Source of the DNA: Profundibacterium mesophilum KAUST100406-0324
GTDB taxonomy: Bacteria > Pseudomonadota > Alphaproteobacteria > Rhodobacterales > Rhodobacteraceae
NCBI RefSeq assembly: GCF_009835145.1
Contig: NZ_APKE01000022.1
Location: 108,804-172,803, forward strand
Length of the DNA stretch: 64,000 nt
Reading direction: 5' to 3'
Positions 54,942-63,837 of the stretch are shown piece by piece (position 1 is the stretch's first letter; each line of letters begins with the position of its first letter). The notes beneath the pieces were generated by a model that saw nothing but the letters and a program-made list of their open reading frames with translations, had not been told where the DNA came from and searched no databases. The position numbers and the translations under genes were made by a program.

Positions 54942-57215
54942 TCAGGCGAGCTGATCGTTGACGGTTTGCGTCAATGCGGTGAGCGAGAACGGCTTGGGAA
55001 GGAAGACCGAATTGGGGATCTCGGCCTGGTGCGCGGAGAAGCTCTCCTCGGCATAGCCGGACACGAAGACCACGCCGATACCCGGGCGCGTCTTGAGTGC
55101 TTCGCGCACCCAGCTGGGACCATCGAGGCCGGGCATGATGACATCGGTGACGAACAGGTCGACCTCGATGCTTCGATCTTCCAGAACCCCGAGAGCCGCC
55201 TCGCCATCCTCGGCCTCGATCACGGTATAGCCGCGCATCCGCAGGGCACGCGATGCGAAGGCCCGCACCGGCGCCTCGTCCTCCACGAGCAGGACGACGC
55301 CCTCCTTGCGCACGGCGGGCGGGCGCGGCGGCCGGGTCGCGGGCGCCCTGGGCTGCGGCGAGGCGCCGCTGCGGCTATGGGCAGGGAAATAGAGTTTGAA
55401 CTCAGTTCCCTCGCCAGGCGTGCTGTCGGCGAAGATGTAACCGCCCGTCTGCTTGACGATGCCATAGGCCGTCGACAGTCCCAGCCCCGTCCCCTCGCCG
55501 GTCCGCTTCGTGGTGAAGAAGGGCTCGAAGACCTTCGGCAGCTTGTCGGGGGTGATGCCGGTGCCCTCGTCCCTCACCCTGACGATGACGTATTCCCCGG
55601 CAGGCACCGTGACACGGTCGCGCTGCAAGGGACGTATCAGCAGCTGGCACTGCGTCGAGATCTTGATGTCGCCGCCCGATGGCATCGCATCGCGGGCATT
55701 GACCACGAGATTCATGATCACCTGCTCGAGCTGCCGCTTGTCTGCGCGCACCATCTTCAGCTCGGGATCGTGATCGAAGGCCAGATTGACCCGCTCGCCC
55801 ACCAACCGATTGAGCAGATGGGTCAGGTCCGACAGTGTATCGCGCAGATCGAGCGGTTCGGGACGCAGGTTCTGCTTGCGCGAGAAGGCGAGGAGCTGTC
55901 CGACGAGGCTGGCCGCGCGGTTGGCGTTCTGGTTGATCTGCTCGAGATCGGCGAATTCGGGATCGCTCTCGTCGTGTCGCAGCAGCAGAAGATCGCAATG
56001 TCCGCTGATGGCGGTCAGCAGGTTGTTGAAGTCATGCGCGACCCCGCCAGCCAGCTGCCCGATCGCCTGCATCTTCTGGCTTTGCACGAACTGTGCCTCG
56101 AGCGTCTTGAGCTCTGTCGCGTCATGCAGCACCGCGACGAGCCGTTTGCCGTCCTCCGCATCGATGCGTCCCAGCGTGATCTGCAGGAACAGCTCGCTCG
56201 GGGCCAGGCTGGCGCGCACCACTTCCGGGCGATGCAGGCCGCGCCCGGCGAACGCGTCGCCGAGCCATTCGGACACGGGCCTACCGAGGCCCTCGACGAG
56301 GTCGGCGAAATCATGAGGCGTGCCCTCGTCGATCTCCAGCAACTGCCGGGCGAGCCTGTTGGCCTGACAGACCTGCCCCCCCTCGACCATCTGCAGGATC
56401 GGTACGGGAAGGGCGTCGAAGGCGTCCTCGCCCTTCTGCTGGCGTCCGGTCGCCGGAACCGCGATCAACTCACGTAGGCCGCCCGGAAGCCCGGCCTCGA
56501 TAAGATCGACGCCGCCGCAGTTGCGCAGGTTTCGCACCGGAAGATCGACGGTTGTCTCGGCGATCTGCAGATCGTCCAAGGTGCGCGCCGTCCTGCCCAG
56601 CAGCGAGCGCATCGCCGCGTTCATCCCGTCGATCCGCTCGCCCGGGCCGACAAGCGCGCGGGGGAGAGGCGAGCGATCCTGCGCCAGGCGGTCGTTCATC
56701 TCGAAGGACCACAAGAAGCGGGCCCCGTCGAGCGCCAGGATGCACAGGTCGACCTCGACGCTGCCGTTGCGCATGTGCTCGCGCGCGCGCCCGAACTTGG
56801 CAGCCTGCGCGAAGAGGCGCGCGAGATTTATCTCGGGCACGGCCACGAAAGGTTGCAGGACGCGGATCACGCCCTGTCCGTCGAGCACGCCGAACTGCGA
56901 CCGGGCGGCGGCGTTCTGATAACCGATCTCCCCGTGCGGCCCGGTGACGAATTGCGGAACCGGCGAGGCGCCCGCGATCGTCTCGAGCAGTTCCGAAAGG
57001 GTCTTGTCACGCTGCCGGCGCCTGAAGGTAAAGCTGCCGATCCCGATCGCCGTGAGGCCGATAACGGCGGCAACAGAAAACAGGGCCGCCCTGAGAAGGG
57101 GAGCGTCGATCATCCCGCCGATCGCGAGCAGGAAGATCGCCGCGGAGGCGAACAACCCGCTTTGTGCCGTGGAGGGTGAAATCACCGGACTTGTTTCACA
57201 ACGGGAAAGCGCCAC
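54942..57215 (-). CDS. cckA: Hybrid sensor histidine kinase CckA
   Basis: This protein is about 757 residues. Two membrane helices lie in the first 65 residues, followed by two PAS-like regions and the HisKA box GGVAHDFNNLLTAISGH with His near 394. The ATPase domain has NLVVNARDAMPSGG, VRDEGTGI and GEGTGLGLST. A C-terminal receiver has its phospho-Asp in LFVTDVIMPGLDG near 690. It is the cell-cycle kinase that feeds phosphate via ChpT to CtrA. GTG 57215 is chosen because GAGG lies 7 bases upstream; ATG 57257 and TTG 57263 are alternatives with no ribosome site. A CtrA-like box lies 50 bases upstream. Confidence 0.92.
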   Translation of the reverse strand: MALSRCETSPVISPSTAQSGLFASAAIFLLAIGGMIDAPLLRAALFSVAAVIGLTAIGIGSFTFRRRQRDKTLSELLETIAGASPVPQFVTGPHGEIGYQNAAARSQFGVLDGQGVIRVLQPFVAVPEINLARLFAQAAKFGRAREHMRNGSVEVDLCILALDGARFLWSFEMNDRLAQDRSPLPRALVGPGERIDGMNAAMRSLLGRTARTLDDLQIAETTVDLPVRNLRNCGGVDLIEAGLPGGLRELIAVPATGRQQKGEDAFDALPVPILQMVEGGQVCQANRLARQLLEIDEGTPHDFADLVEGLGRPVSEWLGDAFAGRGLHRPEVVRASLAPSELFLQITLGRIDAEDGKRLVAVLHDATELKTLEAQFVQSQKMQAIGQLAGGVAHDFNNLLTAISGHCDLLLLRHDESDPEFADLEQINQNANRAASLVGQLLAFSRKQNLRPEPLDLRDTLSDLTHLLNRLVGERVNLAFDHDPELKMVRADKRQLEQVIMNLVVNARDAMPSGGDIKISTQCQLLIRPLQRDRVTVPAGEYVIVRVRDEGTGITPDKLPKVFEPFFTTKRTGEGTGLGLSTAYGIVKQTGGYIFADSTPGEGTEFKLYFPAHSRSGASPQPRAPATRPPRPPAVRKEGVVLLVEDEAPVRAFASRALRMRGYTVIEAEDGEAALGVLEDRSIEVDLFVTDVIMPGLDGPSWVREALKTRPGIGVVFVSGYAEESFSAHQAEIPNSVFLPKPFSLTALTQTVNDQLA

Positions 57216-57264
57216 CTGACATCCTCGTCTGGTAAATTCGAGATTTACCCTACTCATCCACAAG

Positions 57265-57279
57265 CTAACGCAGTTTTAA
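57265..57279 (-). promoter_or_regulatory. CtrA-like binding box upstream of cckA
   Basis: On the minus strand the sequence reads TTAA, seven bases, then TTAG, one base off the TTAA-N7-TTAA consensus for CtrA. It lies in an AT-richer patch 50 bases before the cckA GTG start. Chance occurrence is unlikely in this GC-rich DNA but cannot be excluded. Confidence 0.5.
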
Positions 57280-57332
57280 GTTCGAACGGCGAGTTTAATT
57301 CATCTTGGATCGATTGACGGAGCGTCCGACAC

Positions 57333-58499
57333 TCAGCACTTGGTCAGAATGGCCAGGAAAAAGCCGTCACCACCATCGAGCGGGTCGAAACGCACCTGTT
57401 TTCCAAGTGTCCACCCGCCATTGCGTTCGAGAAAGGTGTCTATGCGATCTTCATTTTCGGATCGCAGCATCGAGCAGGTCGCATAGGCGAGGCGCCCCCC
57501 GGATGCGACATGTGCCGCAGCGTCATGCAAAACCTCGTCCTGCATGGCCTCCAGCGCGCGCAGCCGCGATTCGGTCAATGTCCACTTGGCCTCGGGGGCA
57601 CGGCGCCACGACCCCGATCCCGAGCAGGGGGCATCGGCGAGAACGAGATCGAACCTGCCTTGCCCACCGATCGAACGCGGATCGTGCAGCGTCACTTCGA
57701 CACCCGCGCGAGCCGCCCGTTCTGGCAGGTCGGCCATCCGCGCGGGCGCGATGTCATGCGCATGGAGCGCCCCGCCGGTCCGGGGCGCCATCGCGAGGGT
57801 CTTGCCACCGCCCCCGGCGCAGTAATCGAGGATGCGGCGCGCATTCTCGACCGGAAGCAGGTCCGTGACCGCCTGGCTCGCCGCGTCCTGCAACTCGACC
57901 AGACCTTCGGCAAAGCTCTGCCCCTGTCGCAGGCGCCGCGCATTCGCCGTCAGCTCCAGCGCGGTCGGCGACAGTGCGGATGGCCGGCTTTCGATCCCTT
58001 CCTCGGCCAGACGGCGCGCCGCCTCGCGCGGATCGCCGCGCAGCGTGTTGACCCTGACGAAAACCGGCGCGCGCTCCTGGAGGCATTTCATGACCGGCTC
58101 GAAGCGATGTTCGAGTGATGTCTCGAGCGAGGGCGCGAGCCATTCGGGACAATCGAGCGCAACCAGCCGATCGGCGGGCATGCCGGGATCGAGCGCCTCG
58201 GCGGCATCGAGCGGCGCGGGTGCATGCCCCTGCCCGGTGAAGAGCGACGCGGGGTCCGTTCCAGTGCCGCGCAAAAGGCCAATCATGCGTCCGCGGCCCG
58301 TCGGGGCCCCGCCCCTGGCCGCCGCCGAGCACCAGCGGCGAAGCGCGGCGAAGACATGGTCGCGCACCGCGGCACGGTCCTTGGAGCCGGCGAAGCGCGC
58401 GCCCCGCGCCCAGTTCGTGAGCGCCTTCTCCGCCGGCTGTCCCGCGCCGATCACATCGAGGATGTCGATGGCTGCCTGAACTCTGGCGCCTGGGGTCAT
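57333..58499 (-). CDS. RsmB-like 16S rRNA/tRNA (cytosine-C5)-methyltransferase
   Basis: This 388-residue SAM-dependent methyltransferase of the NOL1/NOP2/Sun class has the SAM loop LDYCAGGGGKTLAMAP near 220. Motif IV is DAPCSGSGSWRRAPEAKW near 287 and motif VI YATCSMLRSEN carries the nucleophilic Cys near 338. The N-terminal 130 residues resemble the NusB-like region of RsmB. The last residues form the usual DGFFLAILTK. It is the next gene upstream of cckA on the same strand. The exact RNA target is not shown. Confidence 0.88.
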   Translation of the reverse strand: MTPGARVQAAIDILDVIGAGQPAEKALTNWARGARFAGSKDRAAVRDHVFAALRRWCSAAARGGAPTGRGRMIGLLRGTGTDPASLFTGQGHAPAPLDAAEALDPGMPADRLVALDCPEWLAPSLETSLEHRFEPVMKCLQERAPVFVRVNTLRGDPREAARRLAEEGIESRPSALSPTALELTANARRLRQGQSFAEGLVELQDAASQAVTDLLPVENARRILDYCAGGGGKTLAMAPRTGGALHAHDIAPARMADLPERAARAGVEVTLHDPRSIGGQGRFDLVLADAPCSGSGSWRRAPEAKWTLTESRLRALEAMQDEVLHDAAAHVASGGRLAYATCSMLRSENEDRIDTFLERNGGWTLGKQVRFDPLDGGDGFFLAILTKC

Positions 58500-58548
58500 G
58501 GATGCCTTCCTTCCTCGGATCGCCCGTGCGGGATCTGCCCACCGGGAC

Positions 58549-58584
58549 GAAAAAGGGCAGCCCGGTTGCCGCCGGCCTGCCCTT
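58549..58584 (-). terminator. Rho-independent terminator of the usp-symporter operon
   Basis: On the minus strand an AAGGGCAG / CTGCCCTT stem with a GC-rich 16-base loop runs directly into TTTTTC. It lies 50 bases after the symporter stop and before the rsmB-like gene. Confidence 0.75.
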
Positions 58585-58634
58585 CTCGTCGGGTATAGCT
58601 TAGAATGCGCTCAGCGCGGCATCAAGCGGTCCCT

Positions 58635-60176
58635 TCAGCCCTTGTAACGCGCGATCTCTCCCCGGCTCAAGCGTGCCCCGTAGGAGTTCAGCTCCCGGCG
58701 CACGAGACGCATCAGGAAGTAGAGCGCGAAGATGTTCACAACGGCCATGGAGAAGATAGCGGCATCGGAGAAGTCGATGACCGGACCGAGATTGGCCGCC
58801 GCCCCCACGATGATGAACCCGCAGAAGATGACCTTGAAGACGAGCTCCTTCACGCGGCCTTCGCCGAAGAGGTAGGTCCAGGCCTTCAGTCCGTAATAGG
58901 ACCAGCTGATCATCGTCGAGAAGGCGAAGAGGACGACCGCGACGGCCAGCACATAGGGGAACCAGCCGATCGAGGTTCCGAATGCCGCCGAGGTCAGGGC
59001 GACGCCGGTATTGCCGTCGATCGTGGAGATGGCGCTGCCCGCCTCGTTCAGGACGAACCGGCCGGTCGCGGGATCCATGATCAGCTGCCCCGAGATGGTG
59101 ATCACGAGGGCGGTCATCGTGCAGATCACGACCGTATCGATCAGCGGCTCGAGCAGCGAGACGAAGCCTTCGGTGATCGGCTCGTTGGTGCGCACCGCGG
59201 AATGCGCGATCGCCGCCGATCCGACGCCCGCCTCGTTCGAGAAGGCCGCCCGCTTGAAGCCTTGGATGAGCGCGCCGACAAGGCCGCCCGCCACGCCGAG
59301 ACCGGTGAACGCGCCGGCGAAGATCTGTCCGAACGCCCATCCGATCTTGTCGTATTCCATGATCAGGATGATGAGCGCTGCCCCGACATAGAGGATGCCC
59401 ATGAAAGGCACGACCTTCTCGGTCACGCGCGCGATCGACTTGATCCCCCCCACGATCACCGTGAAGACGACGGCGGCGAAGACGATGCCGGTGATCCAGC
59501 CGGGATAATCGCCCACGATCCCGGAGATCTGCGCATGGGCCTGGTTGGCCTGGAACATGTTCCCGCCGCCAAGCGCCCCGAGGATGCAGAAGACCGAGAA
59601 GAGGATCGCCAGCAATCCGCCCCCCGGCAGCCCCAGTTCCCGAAAACCCTTGGACATATAATACATCGGTCCGCCGGAGACCGAGCCGTCTGGATACTCG
59701 TTGCGGTATTTCACCCCGAGCGTGCATTCAGTGAACTTGGACGCCATCCCCAGCAGACCCGCGAGGATCATCCAGAATGTCGCCCCCGGACCGCCGATCC
59801 CCACCGCGACGGCGACGCCGGCGATGTTCCCGAGCCCGACCGTCCCCGAGAGGGCCGTTGCGAGCGCCTGGAAATGGCTGACTTCGCCGGCATCGTTGGG
59901 ATTGGTGTAGTCCCCTTTGACCAGGCGGATGGCATGGCCGAAATAGCGGAACTGCACGAACCCGAAATAGAGCGAGAACACCGAGGCCGCGACCACCAGC
60001 CACAGCACGATCCAGGGAAAGTCGGTCCCGTAGAGCGGCGCGAAGATGAAGTTCACGAAAGGCCCGGTCGCCTGCGCGAAAATCTCGTTCACGCGTGCAT
60101 CGAGGCCCAGGCTCTCCTGAGCGGATGCCGGTGCGGCGGCGAGTGACGCGGCCGTTGCGAATGCGAGTTTCTTCAT
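58635..60176 (-). CDS. Sodium:alanine/glycine symporter (AGCS family)
   Basis: This 513-residue transporter has an N-terminal signal-like segment (MKKLAFATAASLAAAPASAQ) and about ten membrane helices. The AGCS signature ATALSGTVGLGNIAGVAVAV lies near 100, with GGPMYYMSKGF and FSNEAGVGSAAIAHSAV downstream. It imports small neutral amino acids with sodium. It starts 11 bases after the universal stress protein gene, indicating one operon. Confidence 0.93.
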   Translation of the reverse strand: MKKLAFATAASLAAAPASAQESLGLDARVNEIFAQATGPFVNFIFAPLYGTDFPWIVLWLVVAASVFSLYFGFVQFRYFGHAIRLVKGDYTNPNDAGEVSHFQALATALSGTVGLGNIAGVAVAVGIGGPGATFWMILAGLLGMASKFTECTLGVKYRNEYPDGSVSGGPMYYMSKGFRELGLPGGGLLAILFSVFCILGALGGGNMFQANQAHAQISGIVGDYPGWITGIVFAAVVFTVIVGGIKSIARVTEKVVPFMGILYVGAALIILIMEYDKIGWAFGQIFAGAFTGLGVAGGLVGALIQGFKRAAFSNEAGVGSAAIAHSAVRTNEPITEGFVSLLEPLIDTVVICTMTALVITISGQLIMDPATGRFVLNEAGSAISTIDGNTGVALTSAAFGTSIGWFPYVLAVAVVLFAFSTMISWSYYGLKAWTYLFGEGRVKELVFKVIFCGFIIVGAAANLGPVIDFSDAAIFSMAVVNIFALYFLMRLVRRELNSYGARLSRGEIARYKG

Positions 60177-60187
60177 GGGTTCGGGCC

Positions 60188-60625
60188 TCATTTGACGACC
60201 GTGACGGGCACGTCCGCCCCCCTCACGAGATTATGGGTGGAGGAGCCGAAGATTCGCTTGGAGAACCCGCCCTCCGAGGCGCGCGCGACGATGATCTGGG
60301 TGGCGCCCTGCTCGCGCGCGATCGTGTTCAGCGCATCCGCGACATCACCGTGGCGCACGATCCCCGTCGCCGCGAGACCCTCCTTCGACAGCCGCTCGAC
60401 GGCCGGCGTGATCACGCGGGTCTGCACGGTGCTGATTTCCTCCTCGCGCCGTCGGTGGCGCTGCGCGTTTTCCTCCGCCGTCTGGAAGGCGTAGGGCGAC
60501 CATTCGATGATATAGGCGACGACAAGATCGCATTCGCCGATCAACCGTGCCTGGGTGACCGCGAAGTCTAGCGCGCGCTCACCCGACGGATGTCCGTCGA
60601 TACCGACAATGAGTCTGGCTGGCAT
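60188..60625 (-). CDS. Universal stress protein (UspA family)
   Basis: This 145-residue UspA-fold protein starts LIVGIDGHPSGERALDFAV and ends with the nucleotide-binding signature ARASEGGFSKRIFGSSTHNL, followed by DVPVTVVK. It probably binds ATP. GGAG precedes the ATG. It is first in the operon with the alanine symporter and has a perfect inverted repeat 35 bases upstream. Confidence 0.9.
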   Translation of the reverse strand: MPARLIVGIDGHPSGERALDFAVTQARLIGECDLVVAYIIEWSPYAFQTAEENAQRHRRREEEISTVQTRVITPAVERLSKEGLAATGIVRHGDVADALNTIAREQGATQIIVARASEGGFSKRIFGSSTHNLVRGADVPVTVVK

Positions 60626-61031
60626 CGGAAATCTCCGTGTTGCGGCCCCCGTCATGGGAGGGATTGCCGAGCTGGCAATCCCCGGAAAGGCCGTAAGATA
60701 ATAATGTCGTTCAATATGTTTTCTGTCCTCATCATATGGAAGCGCTCGGCGTCTGTCCGCAGTTTTGTTCCCGGCGCCGTTGATCGTTTGCCACGGTCGA
60801 GCGAAAGCGCCTGTACCCCGCGCGCCGCTCGCCACCGGCGCGGCATTCGCGGCGTGGCCCGACATGCATCGCGGCGGCTCCCGGCCCTCTCCGTGCGATA
60901 CTGTACCAAGGGGATCACGGTTCGACAGGGGGGGGCGCACCTGCTAGCGTGCCGGGGTCGACCCTTGGGTTTCCGGGCGGGGTCGTTGGAGAGACATGCC
61001 TCATGCTCTTGCCCCAAACGCAGGAGCCGTC
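60626..61031. other. Divergent intergenic region between usp and the Crp/Fnr regulator
   Basis: This 406-base stretch holds the usp inverted repeat, an AT-rich patch at about 60692-60740, and then GC-rich sequence with no convincing ORF. The regulator's ribosome site CAGGAG is at its right end. No FNR-type TTGAT-N4-ATCAA box was seen. Confidence 0.5.
60660..60682 (-). promoter_or_regulatory. Perfect inverted repeat upstream of the usp gene
   Basis: GGGATTGCC-GAGCT-GGCAATCCC is a nine-base perfect inverted repeat with a five-base centre, 35 bases upstream of the usp ATG. It could be an operator, centred for a dimeric regulator, or a 5'-leader hairpin. An AT-rich patch that may hold the promoter lies just beyond it (60692-60740). 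Confidence 0.55.
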
Positions 61032-61760
61032 ATGGCCAAGGCCTTCGGTCAACCGACCGACTCCAATCGTCTTCTCTCATCGCTTTCACCTGCCCTGCGC
61101 TCCCTGCTGGAGCCTCATCTGCACCTGACGCGGTTCGAACGACAGTCGGTTCTGCAATACCCGCAGGAAACCATCGGCTGTGTCGTCTTCCCGGTCGGAT
61201 GCATCGGCTCGATGGTGGCGGTCGGCAACGACGATCGGCGGATCGAAGTCGGGCTCTTCGGCTTCGAAGGAATGTCAGGCGCGAGCGTCGTGATGGGGGT
61301 GGATACGAGCCCGCTCGAGGTGTTTATCCAGGTGGCCGGTGACGGGTATGCGATCGATACCGATGTCTTCCGCAAGCTTCTGAGGCAACATGACGAGCTG
61401 GCGGCTCACTTCACGCGATACATCCATTGCCTGAACATCCAGACCACTCAGACGGCCCTTTCGAACGGCCAGGCCAAGCTTGAAGAGCGCCTGGCGCGCT
61501 GGCTTCTCATGTGTCACGACAGGGTGCCCGGCGACCGGATTTCTCTCACCCATGAATTTCTTTCGGTGATGCTGGGCGTACGGCGGGCGGGCGTGACGGT
61601 CGGCACCCATCTCTTGGAGGGTAAGGGGCTTATCCGGGCGGAGCGCGGGATCATCTCCGTGCTGGATCGAGAGGGCCTCGAGAAAGAGGCGCGCGGCTCA
61701 TACGGCGTGGCCGAAAAGGAATATCTCCGCCTGTTCGGAAAAGACCGCATCGAACGATGA
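61032..61760 (+). CDS. Crp/Fnr-family transcriptional regulator
   Basis: This 242-residue protein has an N-terminal cyclic-nucleotide-binding-like domain (residues about 25-140). A C-terminal CRP-type winged helix carries ISLTHEFLSVMLGVRRAGVT and HLLEGKGLIRAERG. The FNR cysteine pattern is missing, so it is not an oxygen-sensing FNR. AGGAG lies 6 bases before ATG 61032; an upstream ATG at 60996 is in frame but weaker. It is divergent from the usp operon and converges on the HWE kinase. Confidence 0.88.
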   Translation: MAKAFGQPTDSNRLLSSLSPALRSLLEPHLHLTRFERQSVLQYPQETIGCVVFPVGCIGSMVAVGNDDRRIEVGLFGFEGMSGASVVMGVDTSPLEVFIQVAGDGYAIDTDVFRKLLRQHDELAAHFTRYIHCLNIQTTQTALSNGQAKLEERLARWLLMCHDRVPGDRISLTHEFLSVMLGVRRAGVTVGTHLLEGKGLIRAERGIISVLDREGLEKEARGSYGVAEKEYLRLFGKDRIER

Positions 61761-61766
61761 GCGTTT

Positions 61767-62375
61767 TCATCGGATCGGCAACTCGATCCGGTAGACCGCG
61801 CAGGGACCCTTTTCGATCCTTATCGTCCCGCGGTGCTTTTGCACGGTCGAGGTTACGATCACCATGCCCAGCCCCCTGGTGTCGTCGAGGCGGAATCCAG
61901 CCGGCAGGCCCTTGCCGTTGTCGCCGACGATGACGACCAGGTGCCCGTCATCGTTGGTGAAACAGGTCACCGTGATCGCAGTCCGCCCCTCGGCCCCGCC
62001 ATGCTTGACGGCATTTGTCGCAAGTTCGTTCACCACGATGGCAAGGCAGCCCGCGACATCCATCGGCACCGCGATGTCCTCACCATCCACGCGCATGTCG
62101 ATATCGAGACTTTCGCAAAGGTCTTCGGAAAAATCTTCGAGATGGCGCGAAAGCCGTACCCGCCCGTTGGTACCGTCCCGTCCCATCATCCCGTGAAGGC
62201 GCGAAACCGCACCCAAACGGTTGGCAGCGTTCACGAGTGCGATGCGCGCCCCTGCGACGGAATCGATCCGGCGGCTTTCATGGCGCAGCGCCGATGAAAG
62301 GAACGCGAGGCTGTTCCCGATCCTGTGGTCGGCTTCCCGGTCGCGCGGTGCATGAGACGTGTTCAATTCTTGCAT
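61767..62375 (-). CDS. HWE/HisKA_2-type sensor histidine kinase
   Basis: This kinase module is about 202 residues. The phospho-acceptor box ADHRIGNSLAFLSSALRH lies near residue 15, the N box NELATNAVKHGG near 125, and the G boxes VGDNGKGLP and DDTRGLGMVIVTST follow. It has no membrane or sensor domain if translation starts at ATG 62375. The frame is open for another 100 codons upstream, but that part shows no domain and weaker codon bias. Such kinases often feed the general stress response of alphaproteobacteria. No partner regulator lies next to it. Confidence 0.82.
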   Translation of the reverse strand: MQELNTSHAPRDREADHRIGNSLAFLSSALRHESRRIDSVAGARIALVNAANRLGAVSRLHGMMGRDGTNGRVRLSRHLEDFSEDLCESLDIDMRVDGEDIAVPMDVAGCLAIVVNELATNAVKHGGAEGRTAITVTCFTNDDGHLVVIVGDNGKGLPAGFRLDDTRGLGMVIVTSTVQKHRGTIRIEKGPCAVYRIELPIR

Positions 62376-62825
62376 CGATGTACCTGTGTCATGACAGTTT
62401 ACAAAAAAACACTCGCAGTGAGGACATCCGCCGCCATTACTCGCACTGAAGATACTGAGAAAACTTTGTCCGACGAATGCCCCAACGTCATTTGTGGTCG
62501 ATAGGGCATGGGTGGACAAGTGGCGGTGCGGAAGCGCACCAACGGGCAAAGGCCTCTCATCGCTGATCGCCAAAGGCACCAAAGCCCTGCCACGGCGCAG
62601 CAGCCAGACGGAAAGCCCCTGCCTTTCCCGAAATGCGGCAATAGCGAGCCGGCAATTCGCCAGTGCCGTCCATGCCCGCGGTCCGTTGTACTCACGCAGC
62701 AATCACCCTTGACACTGGCCTAGCGATCCAAGATGCCGCCACCCCCCACGCGGCGCGCCATGCAACGGGGTGATGTCATCGACAATCCGTCCGGTTCGAC
62801 CACCCGAGGACGGCCCACCACTTGC
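62376..62825. other. 450-base stretch without a recognisable gene
   Basis: Several frames are open but none resembles a known protein. Near the kinase start there is an AT-richer patch with two imperfect 11-base direct repeats, ACTCGCAGTGA at 62411 and ACTCGCACTGA at 62439, that could be regulatory. The rest looks like decayed or non-coding sequence. Confidence 0.4.
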
Positions 62826-63365
62826 TCATTGTCGGCCCTTCTTCGCACTCTCGGCCTTCGGCCGCAGACCGGCAGACAACCATGGCGCCGCGCTTTCGGC
62901 GCCACATGCGGAGCGCATCCCCGATGCCGCGCTTCGGGTGGAACTTGGCGCCTCCCCCATGCGGGCCGTAGGCCCAGCAGAACCCATGGGGATCACCAAC
63001 TCGAAGATCGACGCCGCGATGGTGAACCGGGAGACAGAGAGTGCCGTGAAACCGTCGAGGCCGGGCGTCAGGTGAAAGTCGCCGAAAAGCGCCGCCATCA
63101 GGACCGAGTACGCCCGGAGCGACATCCCCGCCCGCGGGGCGCGTAGCACCATGGCGGCGGCGAGCATCTTGCCTGAGATCGTCCGGAACACCGCCACCGG
63201 GGCCAGTATCCGGAGCATGACGGTCAGCGGGCGCATCATGCGCACCAGCGACGCCGCCACAATGTACCGGGTGGGGTCCGACAGATGTGTCTTGCCGCGC
63301 CTTTCCGCCAGCCCGATGCCACACGGTTGTCTGGTGAAAGCAATCAGCATACGAACTGTCGGCAT
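62826..63365 (-). CDS. Unrecognised ORF, possibly a decayed small membrane protein
   Basis: This frame of about 179 codons has strong GC third-position bias between about 63300 and 63000. There it encodes hydrophobic stretches such as RPLTVMLRILAPVAVF, KMLAAAMVLRAP and SRFTIAASIFELVIPMG. After that the codon bias and composition decline, as if a frameshift had occurred near 62995. I do not recognise the family. The ATG at 63365 overlaps the MarR ATG on the other strand by two bases; an internal ATG pair at 63239/63236 may be the true start. Confidence 0.35.
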   Translation of the reverse strand: MPTVRMLIAFTRQPCGIGLAERRGKTHLSDPTRYIVAASLVRMMRPLTVMLRILAPVAVFRTISGKMLAAAMVLRAPRAGMSLRAYSVLMAALFGDFHLTPGLDGFTALSVSRFTIAASIFELVIPMGSAGPTARMGEAPSSTRSAASGMRSACGAESAAPWLSAGLRPKAESAKKGRQ

Positions 63366-63837
63366 GACAACCGATACATTCGCCCTGCACTATCTGTTGC
63401 ATGCAGGCGCGCTGCTCGAAGAGCGGTTGCGCGAACGTCTCGCCCGGATCGGCGTCAAGCCGCGTCAGGCCCGAATCATCGAGGCCCTGTCCCGGATGGA
63501 GCCGACGAGCCAGATCGCCCTCGCGCGCGAATTCGACATCACGCCCGCCAGCATGAGCACGATGACCGTCCGGCTGATCGAGGCGGGCCATATCTCGCGC
63601 GAACCCCATCCGGGTGAGGCGCGGAGCAATATGCTGCGGCTGACGGAGCGCGGGCGCGGCCTGCTGTCGGAGATCCACGCCGCCTGGCGCGATATCGATG
63701 CCCTGATCGTGGACCGGCTCGGGGACGAGACCGCCGCAACGTTGGCACAGGTGACCCGCGAGTTGCGCGACAGTCTCGGCGGTCAGGTTCCCGGCGCGGG
63801 GAGCGTGAACACTTCACGCTCGCGAAAGGCTCCATAA
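63364..63837 (+). CDS. MarR-family transcriptional regulator
   Basis: This 157-residue protein has the MarR winged-helix core: VKPRQARIIEALSRMEPTSQ, IALAREFDITPASMSTMTV, RLIEAGHISREPHPGEARSN and LRLTERGRGLLSEI. ATG 63364 gives MTTDTFALHYLLHAG; there is no strong ribosome site, and longer in-frame starts exist at 63343 and 63151. A regulated target is probably the divergent or the downstream gene, which cannot be identified from this window. Confidence 0.85.
   Translation: MTTDTFALHYLLHAGALLEERLRERLARIGVKPRQARIIEALSRMEPTSQIALAREFDITPASMSTMTVRLIEAGHISREPHPGEARSNMLRLTERGRGLLSEIHAAWRDIDALIVDRLGDETAATLAQVTRELRDSLGGQVPGAGSVNTSRSRKAP

Noticed and set aside
62376..62702. 100-codon extension of the HWE kinase frame
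   Set aside because: No sensor domain or membrane segment is recognisable, codon bias is weaker, and the kinase module is complete without it. It remains possible that translation starts further upstream.
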